Shown here one piece after another: positions 12,601-24,566 of a stretch of 64,000 nucleotides of DNA (position 1 is the first letter of the stretch; every line of letters begins with the position of its first letter). The notes under the pieces are model-generated. The model ran no database searches. It saw nothing but the letters and a program-made list of their open reading frames with translations, and was not told the DNA's origin. The position numbers and the translations under genes were made by a program. Source of the DNA: Lineus longissimus (lineage: Eukaryota; Nemertea; Pilidiophora; Heteronemertea; Lineidae); the NCBI RefSeq assembly GCF_910592395.1, contig NC_088318.1, positions 9,546,349-9,610,348 of the forward strand. The letters run 5' to 3'.

Positions 12601-15600
12601 CATCCTCATCCGGTTGTTTTGGCTTCTTTTCATTCTTGCTTTTGATGTAAGAAACTATGGCGTCATCCACCTCAGATGCTGGTTTTGAAGCCTTTTTCTT
12701 TTGTTGGCATCTGGGTTTTGGTGCAGCGAATGTTTCTGGTTGTTTGTCATTGTATTCCGATGAGGTTCCATCACCCAACTCGAGTTCGTCTTCGGCATTG
12801 CTATTATCAATCGGAATATCATCGCCTGCTTCAATTGTATCTGTATCAAGGTCCTCAAGATTGCCAGAAGACCTGCAATACAAAGAAATATATTATCAAG
12901 GAGCTGAGCTACATGTATAACATTTCCTTGACATATCCTATTGTGCTATCATACATTGTAATGTGATTAAAATTTTTTTTTGACGTACTTGCGGTTCTCC
13001 ATATGTGGCCTCAGGAACTCCAACATCTTTGCATACTTGTATTCCTTCTTGGGTTTCGTCCTGCCCTGACCACTTTTCGGTATGGGAATGGCATCTAAAT
13101 ATTTCCTCATAGCGTCGCGGACACTCTTCCACTTCGTCTTCGCAAGTCCAACTTGAACGTTATAAAAAGAAATTATTGTTAAAACATTTTTTACTATCAT
13201 GATTTCAGGTTCCTCGCCACCGGGGATTCGTACAAGACCATTGCCTTCAGCTACTACGTTGGAGTACATACCGTATCGAAAATTATTCAGGAAACGTGCC
13301 AGGCTATTTGGGATGCTCTGCAGCCAATGTATATGCCACAACCAAACAGAGCGCAATGGGAAGACATAGCAGATGGGTTTGGACGCAAATGGCAATTTCC
13401 CTGTTGCCTGGGAGCGATGGATGGCAAGCACGTACAGATTTTTGCACCAGCAAATTCTGGGACTTTGTACTTTAATTACAAGAAAACCTTTTCTGTGGTA
13501 CTGCTTGCACTTGTTGACTGGAACTATTGCTTCACAGTCATTGACGTCGGCAGCTACGGTTCAAATAGTGATGGGGGAATCTTCAAAAGGAGTACCCTTG
13601 GTAAGAAGCTGATGAATGGGACCCTCGAGATCCCAGCTAACAAATGCCTTCCTGGGGTAGAACAACGAGTCGAACCAGTTCCACACGTCGTGGTAGGGGA
13701 TGAGGCATTTCCGGCTATGGAAAACCTCCTTCGCCCTTTCCCTGGAAAGAACTTAAGGGACGATCAAAGAATTTTCAATTATCGGCTTTCCAGGGCCAGA
13801 AGGATATCAGAAAATGCCTTCGGTATCCTTGCTAATCGGTGGAGGCTCTACCATCGGAAAATTCCTTTGAGCGCTGAAAGTGTTGATATTGTTGTGAAGG
13901 CCACTTGTGTATTGCACAACATGTTACAGAACAGGGGTGTTCCAGTTCCTGTCAGACCAGTTACGAATGATGTCACGCCTGACGAAGAGGATACGTGTGA
14001 TGATATCCTGAACGATTTGGAAAAATCTGGCCATCGGCAAAAGAAAGATGCTCTCATGGTCCGAGAAGCGTACAAGGACTACTTTAGTTCTAGAGCTGGG
14101 GCAGTTCCTTGGCAAAACCAAGTGTGTTTCGGGGAGGACTAGAAAGTTGGCGACCACTAGAGACTGAAAGCTGCAAACCTCCAAGGTGGGGGTCCATGGT
14201 CTGGTGGGGGTGGTACACAGACTGAGTGGGGCGGGGCTCTCAACTTCTGTTAAATCAATATGCTTCAAAATAAACTTGAACTTACCTGTTAAATTAGCTT
14301 TATCACCAATTTGCTTCCATACCCTTTCTTTCCTTTCAGTATCTTTGAATTCGGCTAGGGACTTATCATATATCATTGGGTGCTTTTCGATCTCAAAAAT
14401 GAGTCTTTCTATCAAGTCACCTGGCATGATGCTCCCTACAACCACAACTGCACAGTCTGAGTGCTTTCAGGGGGCAATGCACGGAATAAAGTGGATAGGA
14501 CTGAATTTATGTGTCAAATGACCGCCGAGTAAATACGCTTTGAATGCTATTTTTGCATTCTTATTTAATCCGCCGGCGGTGTCCGTCGAGCAGAAATTGA
14601 TTATGTTATCCGCTACGCTCTTGTGGATAGGGGTAAAGGAAAATCAATTAGAGCAATCGAAGCGGATTTCCGCGCGTATAATCGCGTCGTCGTGCGACGC
14701 GCAAAAACGCTCTAATGGAGACGGGCCTTAAGAAGTGTGATTATTGTTCACAATATGATCCTTTTTTCTGTCACTGAATTTGACTCCTTGAAATCTATCA
14801 GTCACTACAGGCGTTTATCATTGTTCATGGCCTCAATGAATTTGTATTCAATTTGTCTCTCATCAGACTTATTTTGTACAAATTGCTGTTTTTGGCTCAC
14901 CGTCAGGGGAGTCTATACGATAGCCCTGTGTCCGTCGTCGTCCGTATCCTGTATGGCACGTTTCTTAACAGCTTGTGCTATGAACTCGAAACTTTGTACA
15001 CATTATGACCTCGGTCACATGACCTCTGGCAGCGAATTTCGGTCCGGTCTGATTCTTCACCTGGCCACCAGGGGGCTAAAACCAAAAACTTAAAAAGTGT
15101 GATAAATCGTTTATTATTGATTTGTTTTTGCTAAAGTTTTTATGGTGGTACCCCTAGCAAGGATACATCACATATCATACGGATTTTTGATTTGACCTAC
15201 TTGTCAAGGTCACAGAGGTCAAACTCTAAAATTTCACCGATAGTGGCACGTTTTGTCTTTATTCGTCCTATAGTCTTTAAATTTGGTATATAGACACCTG
15301 TTACGTAGCTCTACATGTTGACAAAAAATCAGGTCGATGTGGCATACTTTTCAAGGTCACAGAGGTCAAATGGTGTGAATTGGCCGTTTGTGTGTAAATA
15401 TGGCACGTTTCTTAACCACTAAAGCTATGAACTTTAAACTTGATACACATGACCCCCTTGGTCAGATGACCTGTGACACTGATTTTCGGTCCAGTCTGAT
15501 TCTTAACTTGGCCACCAGGGGGCCAAAGCCAAAAATTTGAATAGTGCCATGTCTCGCTTATTACTGATTAGCTTTTGGTAAAATTTTTATGATAGACACT

Positions 15601-17115
15601 CCTAGCAAGGATACATCACATATGATACGGGTTTTTGATTTGACGTACTTGTCAAAGGTCACAGAGGTCAAATGACGTAAATTGTCCATTTGAGCGTAAC
15701 TGTGGAACGTTTGTAAACCCCTAAAGCTATGAACTTGAGAGTTTGTACAAAGGATCCCCTAGGTCAGCTGACCTCTGACCCTGATTTCAGTCCGGTCTGA
15801 TTCTCGACTTGGCCACCAGGGGGCCAAAAGTGAAAACCTAGACAGTGTGATATCTCGCTTATTAGTGATTTGTTTTCAATAACATTTTTATGGTAGGTTC
15901 TCCTAGCTAGGATACATCACATATCATATGAGTTTTTGATTTGACCTGCTTTTCAAGGTCACAGAGGTCAAATGGCGTAAATTGGTCATTTGATTGTAAC
16001 TATGACACGTTTCTTAACCACTAAAGCTATGAACTTGAAATTTGGTACAGATGACTCCCTACATCATGTTACCTCGGGAGACAAGACCACAATTGATTTT
16101 TTAAGCCTTTTAGCAGTTAAATTGTCAATGTTTGACCGCGACGCATCAAAGAACGCGTGGTGTTGTGAATCTGAAATTTAGATTATGTTATTCCGGACAG
16201 TCGGGCAAGTAAATGGTGAAAAATAAAATGGTGATTGACCACGGAAATTTTTTTTTAATCGACAAATTAGACAGACTTTGATATTTCCACTCTTTTCAGC
16301 CAACTGGCAGAAAAAACTCAAAACACGCCCCCTATTACCCAATTAGCAAAATTCGAAATTAATTTTTTCATCAAATAATTTCTTTATATCTGTAGACTTG
16401 CCACAACAAATATTTTTTCAATACCTCTCCAAATATGTACTTGAGAGTAAAAAACATGCACTCGTCTAATAGATAGGCCTGGACCCTCCAACCTATGAAT
16501 ATTCATTAGTGGTCTTGTCTCAATGAAGGTACATTTCAGGGGTTAACATTTTGAGATTTTTTTCAAACTAATGTACATGACATCCCACAACTCTCCAACA
16601 AAGGAAAGTCATATCTGGACATTTTTGGAGAAATGAGAGACATTTCAAAGAGTGGTACAACTGTGCCAAAGCGACGAAAGAGGACAAAATCGACAAAAAG
16701 TCATGATTTTGCACCCAACAGCACCAAATTCAAAGACCTGCCCTGGCCAGAATAAGCAGGCTATGGAGCTGAAACTTTAGGATGTGATTTAGTAATATCT
16801 TTGCTGCTTAGGGCACAACTTTCAGAATCAAGGCCTAAGTAGTTTCAAAGAAATTACAAAATGAATGGCAACACAACAAGACTTGTAAAAATGAAACCGA
16901 ACTTAGACCGGGGTTAGGTTGACTCTTATTTGGGTCAAATTAAGTTTTTTTCTCATTATTTTAGCTTGTTTTGACCTTAAATCATCAGCAATACAATATT
17001 CTAAATGAATTAGAGTGATTTGAGCACATTCAAATTTTTAGCTCAGCTGACTAAGTCAGCCGAGCTTGTCAAATAAGTTGTTCAGTGGCGTCCGTCTGTC
17101 CATCCATCCATCCAT

Positions 17116-17149
<34 letters not shown>

Positions 17150-20100
17150 GTTAAACCCATGGTGCACATTTTGTAACCGTAAGACCTAGAGACTTCAATT
17201 TTGCATTTCTGGATACTTCTGGTCAAACTCTACTTTCAAAACAAAATTTGTCGCCATTCGACCTACTTCCTGCGAGCGAGAGTGCATGAAGGAAACTGGC
17301 CTATATCGGCCTAGGAGCAGCAGAATTAGTCGAAATATGCTCTAATATTAAGATAAAATTCTTGAAAATCTATTTTATTGAGAAAAAGTTCAAAATTTTA
17401 ACAGGAGAGGGCGCTACCTGCCTTTTAATTATTTCTGCCGATTCAAATTCCCGCCCGATGACGTCAGCCATCAATGAAGTCTCCCATTTGCCAGTTCTCA
17501 AAACATGGCAGCTACACAACAAAAGCAGTAGCTCCAGGAATAAATCACTGTTCACTTCAGCTTCGTAATCGATTGTACCCCCACTTTATTGTGTTTTGTG
17601 TGGTGTTCCTATTCAATCAACGATGTAAGGCCTTATTATGTTGGATTTAATTGAGAAGGTGCATTATAAGCGGCCTACGAAATACCGAAGCGGAGACAAA
17701 ATGGCGGCATGTTGTTTACGCTATGTGCAATAATCATGGAGCTCAATGACACTCAAGTACCCAATTTTCTGCCTAAAAAGTAGTCTGGTAGGCGATATTA
17801 TCACTAGTTCGTTTCAGTGGTAGTCATAAGGTCTTTAGGGACTACTTTCAGATATTTGTTCTTGAAAATTTGGCCACATTTCTGTGAAAACGATATCGGA
17901 AGTGCATGCTCTGTTCGCGATCAAGGAGGATACCGCGGTGACGTCACGGCTTTTCCAAGATGGCGCTGCATATTGTAAACAAACTCGATCCACGGCCAAG
18001 GGAAAATCAAGTCATCAAAAAAGTTAGATTTTTCGCATCAAATCAGAGTTATTAGTACTTTTCTGCTATGAAATAAGTCTTCAGACAATAAGCTATCATT
18101 TGAATAATGAAAAGTGCTGTTTTGATGGGGAAAAATAGGGTTTTTTAAACCAAATAGCCGGCACCGATCTTCCAAAATTAGCGATGGTTTCAAAACAGTC
18201 TCCCAGATATGGGGCAATCTCTTCATGATCATAATGGGATTTGGAGGCATGTTTACAGATTTTACAAGTTCGAGACCTGTAATACCTAAAACTCGCATAG
18301 ATCCCCATAGATCCCCTCTATTTGTCGAGTTAGCGCCCCTGTAAGATCATGCATTTTCGGACACTATAACGAAATCTTCCTGCGGATATCGCGGTTTCGG
18401 TGATGATTTAAGGAGAAATTGACTGTTCTTAGAGTTGTATGGAACAGAAATGAGTTCATACTTCATGAATACATGAATATATTATGATATGGGCGGGCTT
18501 CTAAGTCAAAACAATAACAAACTCAACTGCATCTCTACCGTGTATCGCGTAGTGCATTGCCTAGTGTATTTCGTAGTGTATTTTAGCGGAGACATTATTT
18601 CCCATTATTTCCGCACTTTGGCCACGCCAAACGTCTTTTTTATTCGTGGAAGTTAATCTGCTCTGTAAATTTTATTCTACACAGGAAGAATCCATACTAG
18701 GTATTGCAATATTTCATGTCTATTGGTGTTTTTGTGTACAGGAGCGCACCAGACAGTGAGACGTGGAGATGGGTTCAGTGCTGGTGCTGTCAGTAGACTG
18801 AATCTGATTGGCCATAGCGATCACTAATATGGGTCGGGATCACGTGATGTGACGTCACCGCGGTATCCTCCTTGGTTCGCGATGACATCGCCGATGTATT
18901 TTGAAGTGGAGAATTCCCACACACAGTATGTGCAGTGAATCGGCATGATTCTGTTCGCCTATTAAGTTTTAGTTCTACGATTCTTTCATGAGTAAAAAGT
19001 AGACATTCTAAGCAATACAATAATGTCACTCCCATAAAAATTGATTGGAAATTGAGGGAGCTACGGCATTCTGTTCGGCAACTGGCAGCGCTGAAAAAAT
19101 ACATTGCATACTGTACAATACCATATGGCACATTTTAAAAAGCGCTCATTGGACAACGTAGGGAATCACCAGAAATGACGTCATCGCTGGTCTAAATAGA
19201 AAACTACGGTGGCGCAGTAGAGCACAAGAAAAGGTTTAGCATTAACTTCGTCATGCAAGCTTCAGCAACAAAACGATTTCTCATGAATGATTTATTTGAT
19301 CATCATCAGCTTCTTTCCCCTGATAGATAAAGAAAGGATTTACAATTTCCATCAAAGTTTTCTATTTTGTGTATAGTCACATGTTATTTAACTGGCAAGG
19401 AGCCAAGCAGTTTTGAATATTCGCGGGAAAATACTTCGTACTTGTAAACGAGGCTATGACAATGAGTATCCTCATTCATGGCATAAACTTCATGTTTCGG
19501 TAAATATTTTCATACGATGATTTCACCCGAATTATGGTCAGGATTGAGGAATGAACAGTGGCATAATTATGTCAACCAAAAACATTGGTACCGTAGTGAA
19601 CGCAAAAGGATACCTTTAAAGCTGCAGTTTAATGTTGTACTTCAACTATAGAGCCCTTTGTAACATCAAATACCATGGAGCATGCCATTTTCATGCATAA
19701 TGAACTAAACACCGGGAAGATATTAATGATATTAACTCAGCTGAGCGCCAGGCCCTTGGGCCTCTTGTTCACTATATTGACCCAAAATGTAGTGTAAATA
19801 GAGACAAGACCACAATTGATTTTTTAAGCCTTTTAGCAGTTAAATTGTCAATGTTTGACCGCGACGCATCAAAGAACGCGTGGTGTTGTGAATCTGAAAT
19901 TTAGATTATGTTATTCCGGACAGTCGGGCAAGTAAATGGTGAAAAATAAAATGGTGATTGACCACGGAAATTTTTTTTTAATCGACAAATTAGACAGACT
20001 TTGATATTTCCACTCTTTTCAGCCAACTGGCAGAAAAAACTCAAAACACGCCCCCTATTACCCAATTAGCAAAATTCGAAATTAATTTTTTCATCAAATA

Positions 20101-23100
20101 ATTTCTTTATATCTGTAGACTTGCCACAACAAATATTTTTTCAATACCTCTCCAAATATGTACTTGAGAGTAAAAAACATGCACTCGTCTAATAGATAGG
20201 CCTGGACCCTCCAACCTATGAATATTCATTAGTGGTCTTGTCTCTCGGACAGCGAATTTCGATCTGATCTGGTACTCAACTTGGCCACCAGGAGGCCAAA
20301 ACTGAAATAGGTAAAAAGTGCAATATCTCGTTTATTAGTGACTTGTTTTTGACGATGTTCTTATGGTACTTACTCCAAGCAACGATACATCACATGACAT
20401 ACCGACTTTGGTTTGACCTATGTACTATACAATGTTTCTTAACCTGGATGAATTCCAAAGTACCAAATATCTATACGGTGAGCACAATGGCCCCTGGCCG
20501 TTTCATATTTTTGAAAAAAAGTGTTTTTGTGGTCATTTGTCCGTTTAGTTTGTGGATATTTTGGGTGATGTCCGTCTACTCGATAACTGCTTTTAAAATA
20601 AAATAAAATGTTTTTAAGGTATTTGATATGAATAAATATATAACTAACTGGTGAGTGGAATTGTCGTTGGACATTGACTGTTGAACAGTTATGCGGGAAT
20701 GACGAAAATATGTCCACAGTAATTAGAATATATTCACTTCATGAATTAGAACCTTTTTCCCTTTGAGAATGCCGAATTGTAAAATAGACGTTATTGGCAA
20801 ACCTGCTGTTTTTCGCCAAAGTTCATGTGTACTCATTTTTAGCTCTCTTTAGTTTTGGGGAGCTTATACGATACCGTGGCGTCCGTCGTCGTCGTCCGTT
20901 AGCGGAGCACGTTTCGTCACCACCATGGCTAGATGGTAAAACACTTGGTGTTATGGTAGCATTGGGCTACTTTTCAAGGTGACTGAGGTCAAAGTTCAAA
21001 GTTCAAAATTTCACAGTTGAGTGTCATGTTTCTTCATTATTTGATATAGACGGGGTACTCCGAGCAAGGATACTTCTTATATCCTACAGGTTTTGATTTG
21101 ACCTACTTTTCATGGTCATAGAGGATAATTGGCGTAAATAGGCCATTTGAATGTAACACAACTAGTACCAGAACTAAGTATCATTTTTAGCTCAGCTGAC
21201 AAAGTCAGCGGAGCTAGTCAAATAGCTATTCAATTGGTGTCCGTCCTTCCTTCCATCCATCCTGCCATCCTTCCATCTAGCCATCTGTAGACAAAGTTGG
21301 GCATTTTGTAATCATACAACCGAGGCACTTCAAATCTAGTCTTGCTTATAAACACCGCAGAAAATGTTGCCTACGGAAAAAAATTTCGGCGATTCGACTC
21401 AAATTCAGCTCCCCAGGGGGCAAAATGCGTAAATGAAAAAAACATTTTTTGACGCTCTATCCCAGGCGATAAAAGCTTGAAATAAAGTTGAAAAGGTCTT
21501 CATGATACAGAAGTTTTGATATAAAATAGATTAGTGTCGATTTATATCACCAGTTGGCGGTAGTGAGCAAAACTGTTGTTTGACCCCGGATGATTCCGCT
21601 TTAAATTTCCCGCCGAGGTTACCTGGAGTACTATCAAGAAAATGGCGGTGACCTTTTTATTTCTACCGGAGCGATGTTTTTGTAAGTGACAAATTTTCTT
21701 TTTTAAGCCTTTACGGAAACGCATTTTGGTACGAAACTTCACACGTTTATAGAAAAGATCAACGAGAATGTGTTCAAATGCCCTCATAACGATGAGTTCA
21801 ACGGAATTAGGTCAAAACAACCTTCGAATGGAGTCAACTTTCTTTGCGAAATTGAAGCGACGACCTCATTATTTATCATAATTTATGCAGATCTGAGTCC
21901 AGCTGACGGGTGATGTTCTGATTTGTGTTCAAACTATTGGAAACTTCGGAAATTAGTTCTATTAGTTCTACTATTCTGCAGGAGTATATTATAGCCATTG
22001 ATGTTGACAGCTAAAAGCACGAAAAACTTTGTTCAGGTTTCTCGTCCAATCACGTGACCTCTCCAACACTCGCTAATGCACTCTTTTCGTCCACGTTTTA
22101 GGCCAATCTTCGGCCTGAACATGAAATCTAATAAGCGCAGTACTTAAATCAGATGTTTCTCTCGCCTTGAAAACATTCCTGGGTAAAATCCATTGAGATT
22201 AGCCGAGTTAATCTACTTTTTCCGTGCTTAAAATCTCTGCCGCTGAATTCTATAAATAGAAACTATTAACATCGCGGCAGTGTGGTTCCCATTGTGCGCC
22301 CTCCCACTTCACACCATGTCAGGATGTTTTACGGAGAGGGAGGGCGTTCGGTAAGAAGAATGGCCAAAATGACGTCACGTTTTCCTGGCAATGCCTCTTG
22401 CCAGACCAGTCAAGCATTGGGAAAGCATCTTTAATTCAGACAACGTTAGAACTAGAAAAACGAATATGTTAATTTTCAAAATTAAAAGCAGATTTCACCA
22501 CTAACCAGTCAAATCGGAATACGACGGCGCAAAATGTTCTCGCTTTCCTCCTGCTAAAAAACCTTGTTCCCACACTCCTATTTTAATTTATGCCAAGGAA
22601 TATGATATGATCTGTTTTCACTTTTTTGTAATTAAATGGTATTCATATAATGAGATCAATAGTAGTGTCCGTGTCAGATCCCATCGTTCAACTAGTCTTC
22701 TCTCCCCAGGTGGCTCACACGGACCTTCAGGTCCCCATACTCAAGACCAACTCTTACGATATCGCCCTCAAAACAACCCTGGAGTCATGATTACCTGCAC
22801 TCCCTGTGGGGTGAATAACATTACCTTTTGAACAGCTGGCTGTAGGGGGATGATTGGAGCAGCCGGTATACCTGCTGACCTGCTGAACCCAGGTTAATGT
22901 TATTTTCAATCCACGATTGCAGGTCACCTGATTTTCGAGATTTCGCGGGAAATGAAATTGTAAACAAACGCATGTGTGCAGTTCAAATGTAAACAAAAAT
23001 GTATTTTTGGTACTTTTGGTTGCTGGACTTGGGTTTTCCCGCAGTCAGGAGCTGGGGTCAAATTGGTGGTCTATTGTGCTGTTTTAGTCAGAGGTAGCCC

Positions 23101-24525
23101 TTGATTATGAAGGGATTTTCAAATTAAGGTGACCATGGTCTTTTTATGTGCTCAGCTCACCACAGCTTTCAATACTTGATGTATCTGAAGAGGCGCGCAG
23201 AACCTGACATGGCCTTACCAAGGAGCTGCTCACGGTGCTGAACTTCTAGCTTGCCTGTCGACTAAGTGCCTTTTTGACCGAGACATTGCTACAATGTAGG
23301 AGGAGCACGCATTTTTAATTTATAGTAGTGATAGTACAGTTGGTTCGAGCCATTTGGAAGCCGACATGTGAAGGCCTATCTGGGTTCTCCTTCTTCTCCG
23401 TATAAAAAGGGGCATATTGCTGACTAAGGAACAAGAGATATTGACATTGCCTCATCATCTCTATGGGACCAATTGATATACTTTTATATGCACGCATACA
23501 TCGTGCCATTTCAGGGTCCGAGTCTGTGGACAATTGGTTTGATTAATTTGTCTCTTCGATATTGCTCCTTTCTTGCATTAGATTTTCATCGCAATTCAAT
23601 CTATTCAAGATATAGCCAATTTGAACCTGTCTGCACCAAGGATAGATTGGTTCCAGATCGACTCACTATGACCAGGAATACGCAGTAGAGCACAATGTCA
23701 TGAAAAACGACCCTTTGTATTGTAAATTCCAATCTCCTGCAGGACAGGTCAATTTCTCTCAATAAGATTAATTTTGTTGACTCCTGTAATCTCTACCTTA
23801 TTAAAAAAAAAAGACAGTGGTGTTAGTCCCAAACTGGTAATTTCTATTTATTTTGACCTCTGTTCAATCAGGATACCTCTCAATTATAGACAGCATTTTG
23901 TATCCTTGTGCTGTACAACCCAGCCTGGACATACCACAGTTGTCCATGGAGAAGTCTCATCCTCTCTGACACTTCTTTTCTGTAAAGCTACCGATACAAC
24001 ATACTGAACTAGGGATATCTTCCGTTGCCTCCTGTAATATTTACATACCATGGCTGATTAGTTCAATCATATTTCATCCAGCTGGCAGCTCTGCATTGAA
24101 AATTTTAGTGGTATAACGTGTTCTCTTGACCTTCAAACAGTAGTATAAAGCCGATATTTACTACTTTATACCCTCAGTCCTATGTTATTAGGTCATCCAG
24201 CTGAGCGCCAGGCCCTTGGGCCTCTTGTTAAAACTGTATGGTCCGAGTAGTAACCCAGTACTGTATCAGACTGTACGCCTACCGTGCAATGAATTTTTGC
24301 GGTACGGTCCCGAGAGAAACCAGCACACGACCTGAAAAATTCATCTTACTGTACGATTCGGTCTTGCCTGAGTGTCGTCTAAATACTGCACGGGACAACG
24401 AAAAGATATGATACGATACAATACTAACCCGAACAGTCCGACCCACCACAACGTTTGTTGACACTGCCATTTTTAGCTCACCTCTTAGCAGAGGTGAGCT
24501 TATCCCATACCGTGGCGTCCGTCGT

Positions 24526-24566
<41 letters not shown>

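Larger units (their letters stand above)
11736..14728. mobile_element. Complete PIF/Harbinger transposon with two genes
   Basis: 2993 bp with perfect 30-bp terminal inverted repeats (11736-11765 and 14699-14728, starting AGGCCCGTCTCCATTAGAGC), flanked by TAA on both sides (11733-11735, 14729-14731), the TWA duplication of PIF/Harbinger. A variant of the terminal motif recurs internally (GTCTCCATTATCGCG, near 11829), possibly an extra transposase-binding site. It encodes an intact DDE nuclease (+) and an intact MADF-BESS protein (-), the nuclease plus DNA-binding pair typical of autonomous elements. It may still be mobile. Confidence 0.93.
10675..14870 (+). mobile_element. R3 repeat, copy c (interrupted twice)
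   Basis: Begins TTGGCTCACGGTAGGGCAGT. It is split by the pogo-type MITE (10734-11568) and by the Harbinger (11736-14728), and resumes at 14729 with AAGAAGTGTGATTATT, matching the GTGTGAT motif that follows CCACCAGGGGGC in other copies. The right boundary is approximate. Confidence 0.55.
17038..19767 (+). mobile_element. R2 repeat, copy a (Helentron-like)
   Basis: Begins TTAGCTCAGCTGACTAAGTC (hairpin), then a (CATC)n array, and ends CTCAGCTGAGCGCCAGGCCC TTGGGCCTCTTG, where TCAGCTGAGC is the inverted partner of the 5' motif and AGGCCCttGGGCCT a stem-loop. It sits in the middle of G1; the uninterrupted site (in G2, near 59728-59740 on the other strand) shows insertion between two T residues with no duplication. 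Confidence 0.85.
16078..20244. mobile_element. Element G, copy 1: 444-bp direct terminal repeats, 4-bp duplication
   Basis: Two direct repeats of 444 bp each (16078-16521 and 19801-20244) start GAGACAAGACCACAATTGAT and end TTAGTGGTCTTGTCTC. They flank a 549-bp middle (16522-17037 plus 19768-19800), which is split by R2 copy a. Flanks are TCGG (16074-16077, 20245-20248), and the R3 host sequence is restored by removal. Each terminal repeat itself has inverted ends. No TG/CA ends, primer-binding site or polypurine tract is visible. Confidence 0.85.
14892..20505 (+). mobile_element. R3 repeat, copy d, host of a four-level nest
   Basis: Starts TTGGCTCACCGTCAGGGG and ends CTATACGGTGAGCACAATGG, CCCCTGGCCG, TTTCA; GCTCACCGTA and TACGGTGAGC are inverted partners, followed by a GGCC..GGCC stem-loop. 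Tandem core units carry AGGTCACAGAGGTCA at about 15207, 15354, 15656 and 15956. Element G1 (16078-20244) interrupts it. Confidence 0.75.

Noticed and set aside
12657-12966. Plus-strand ORFs in the Harbinger intron
   Set aside because: They are the reverse complement of MADF-BESS exon 3, whose splice sites and domains are convincing.
13373-13612. Alternative frame ORF inside the transposase exon
   Set aside because: Overlaps the DDE domain frame with catalytic motifs; no domain of its own.
18790-19131. Conserved minus-strand gene in R2 copies
   Set aside because: The frame differs in length and C terminus between copies and no domain is seen; it reflects repeat identity.
16078-20244. Element G as a canonical LTR retrotransposon or TRIM
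   Set aside because: No TG/CA ends, no tRNA primer-binding site after the left repeat and no polypurine tract before the right one.
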